From assembly GCA_021798655.1 (NCBI GenBank), contig JAJZFE010000056.1, forward strand, positions 1-6,361: a stretch of DNA of 6,361 nucleotides, given 5' to 3'. This DNA comes from Acidobacteriota bacterium. Its GTDB lineage: Bacteria; Acidobacteriota; Terriglobia; Terriglobales; Acidobacteriaceae. The notes under the pieces were generated by a model. It was not told the DNA's origin and searched no databases. It saw nothing but the letters and a program-made list of their open reading frames with translations. This document shows positions 5,852 to 6,361 of the stretch, piece by piece; the first letter of the stretch is position 1, and the number at the start of each line of letters is the position of its first letter. The translations under genes were made by a program, and so were the position numbers.

Positions 5852-6361
5852 ATGATGATGACGCAGTGGGGGCTCGGCCAAAGAGAGCACGACGCGTGCG
5901 CGAAGAGAGCCTCGCGCGCTGGGGCAGTCGTGAGAATGCTGGGCTTTGCGCTGGGCCTCACGGTGTTCCTTGCGGGCGGTCTGGCGATGGCGGCAGCGCA
6001 TCCGCTGCGCGTGCGCCAAGTGGCTGCTGCGCACTACGCCGATCGCACACCGACTCACGCTGCACGACCAGGCACCAAGGCCGTGAGCGCGCATGCTCAC
6101 AGCGTTAGCGGCGGCGCTGCCTACAAACCTGCAGCCGGAAAACATTATCAAGCCCGCAGCCGTTCGGCAAAGCCTGCACCGGCGAGACACGCCACGCAGC
6201 GGAATGCAGGTCGTCCAGCGACTTTGCATCGGGTAAGCGCAAGGCACAGACACGGCGGACGGGGCGGCTATCGTAAGCAGAACGACGTCGTGGCACAAGC
6301 TGCCAGCGACGAGCCCGTGCGTGCTGCATCCAGCGCTGCATCGGCTGACAAATCCACGGAC
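5852..6361 (+). CDS. Unrecognised exported protein, Ala/His/Arg-rich, C-terminus cut by window edge
   Basis: The frame is open for 170 codons from the first of three consecutive ATGs (5852, 5855, 5858) to the last base of the window. The N-terminus has a basic stretch (CAKRASRAGAVVR) and then a hydrophobic segment beginning MLGFALGLTVFLAGG, with a plausible signal-peptidase site near AMAAAHP at about residue 48; it could also act as a membrane anchor. A second in-frame ATG at 5936 starts exactly at the hydrophobic segment and is the main alternative. The rest is low-complexity, basic and probably disordered, rich in His, Arg, Ala and Ser (AHAHS, RHRHGGRGGYRK), turning more acidic and Ser/Ala-rich near the window end. 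No catalytic domain is visible; one may lie beyond the edge. No good Shine-Dalgarno precedes 5852 or 5936. I do not recognise the family. Confidence 0.65.
   Translation, partial: MMMTQWGLGQREHDACAKRASRAGAVVRMLGFALGLTVFLAGGLAMAAAHPLRVRQVAAAHYADRTPTHAARPGTKAVSAHAHSVSGGAAYKPAAGKHYQARSRSAKPAPARHATQRNAGRPATLHRVSARHRHGGRGGYRKQNDVVAQAASDEPVRAASSAASADKSTD

Noticed and set aside
5780..6298. 172-codon minus-strand frame at the right end
   Set aside because: The plus-strand frame here has a clear signal-like hydrophobic segment and GC-rich third positions. The minus frame is Arg/Ser/Cys-rich with no recognisable feature. Some doubt remains because the plus gene is partial.

Overview
The window is GC-rich chromosomal DNA (about 60% by eye) and probably comes from an Acidobacteriota member of the Terriglobia/Acidobacteriaceae type. 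This placement is an inference. It rests on the style of the LptD protein, a REP-associated tyrosine transposase (RAYT), a Gln/Glu/Arg-rich coiled coil fused to an RDD membrane domain, and a small PSCyt1-like cytochrome. No rRNA or other firm taxonomic marker is present.

Layout. Positions 1-517 (minus) hold most of a RAYT gene whose C-terminus runs off the left edge. Its first catalytic HUH histidine codon reads as arginine, and the usual ATG position reads ATA, so it looks like a decaying copy. A perfect 10-bp inverted repeat at 517-542 lies between it and lptD. Positions 586-3405 (minus) encode LptD, the outer-membrane LPS-assembly porin, with a signal peptide, OstA-like jellyroll, beta-barrel and a long low-complexity insert. 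Divergent from it, 3563-5086 (plus) encodes an RDD-family membrane protein with a long charged N-terminus. Converging on that gene, 5192-5659 (minus) encodes an exported mono-haem c-type cytochrome. A spaced 15-bp inverted repeat lies at the convergent junction. From 5852 (plus) to the right edge runs an unrecognised exported protein rich in His, Arg and Ala, cut by the window end.

The genes do not form one operon. lptD and the RDD gene share a divergent intergenic region, as do the cytochrome gene and the last gene. The common theme is the cell envelope: an outer-membrane assembly protein, an inner-membrane RDD protein, a periplasmic cytochrome and an exported basic protein. A functional link between them is not shown by the sequence.

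I found no CRISPR array, tRNA, rRNA, integrase or complete insertion sequence, and no convincing new multi-gene system. The observations most worth checking are the catalytic His-to-Arg change in the RAYT, the palindromes, the unusual LptD cysteine pattern and insert, and the unidentified exported protein.
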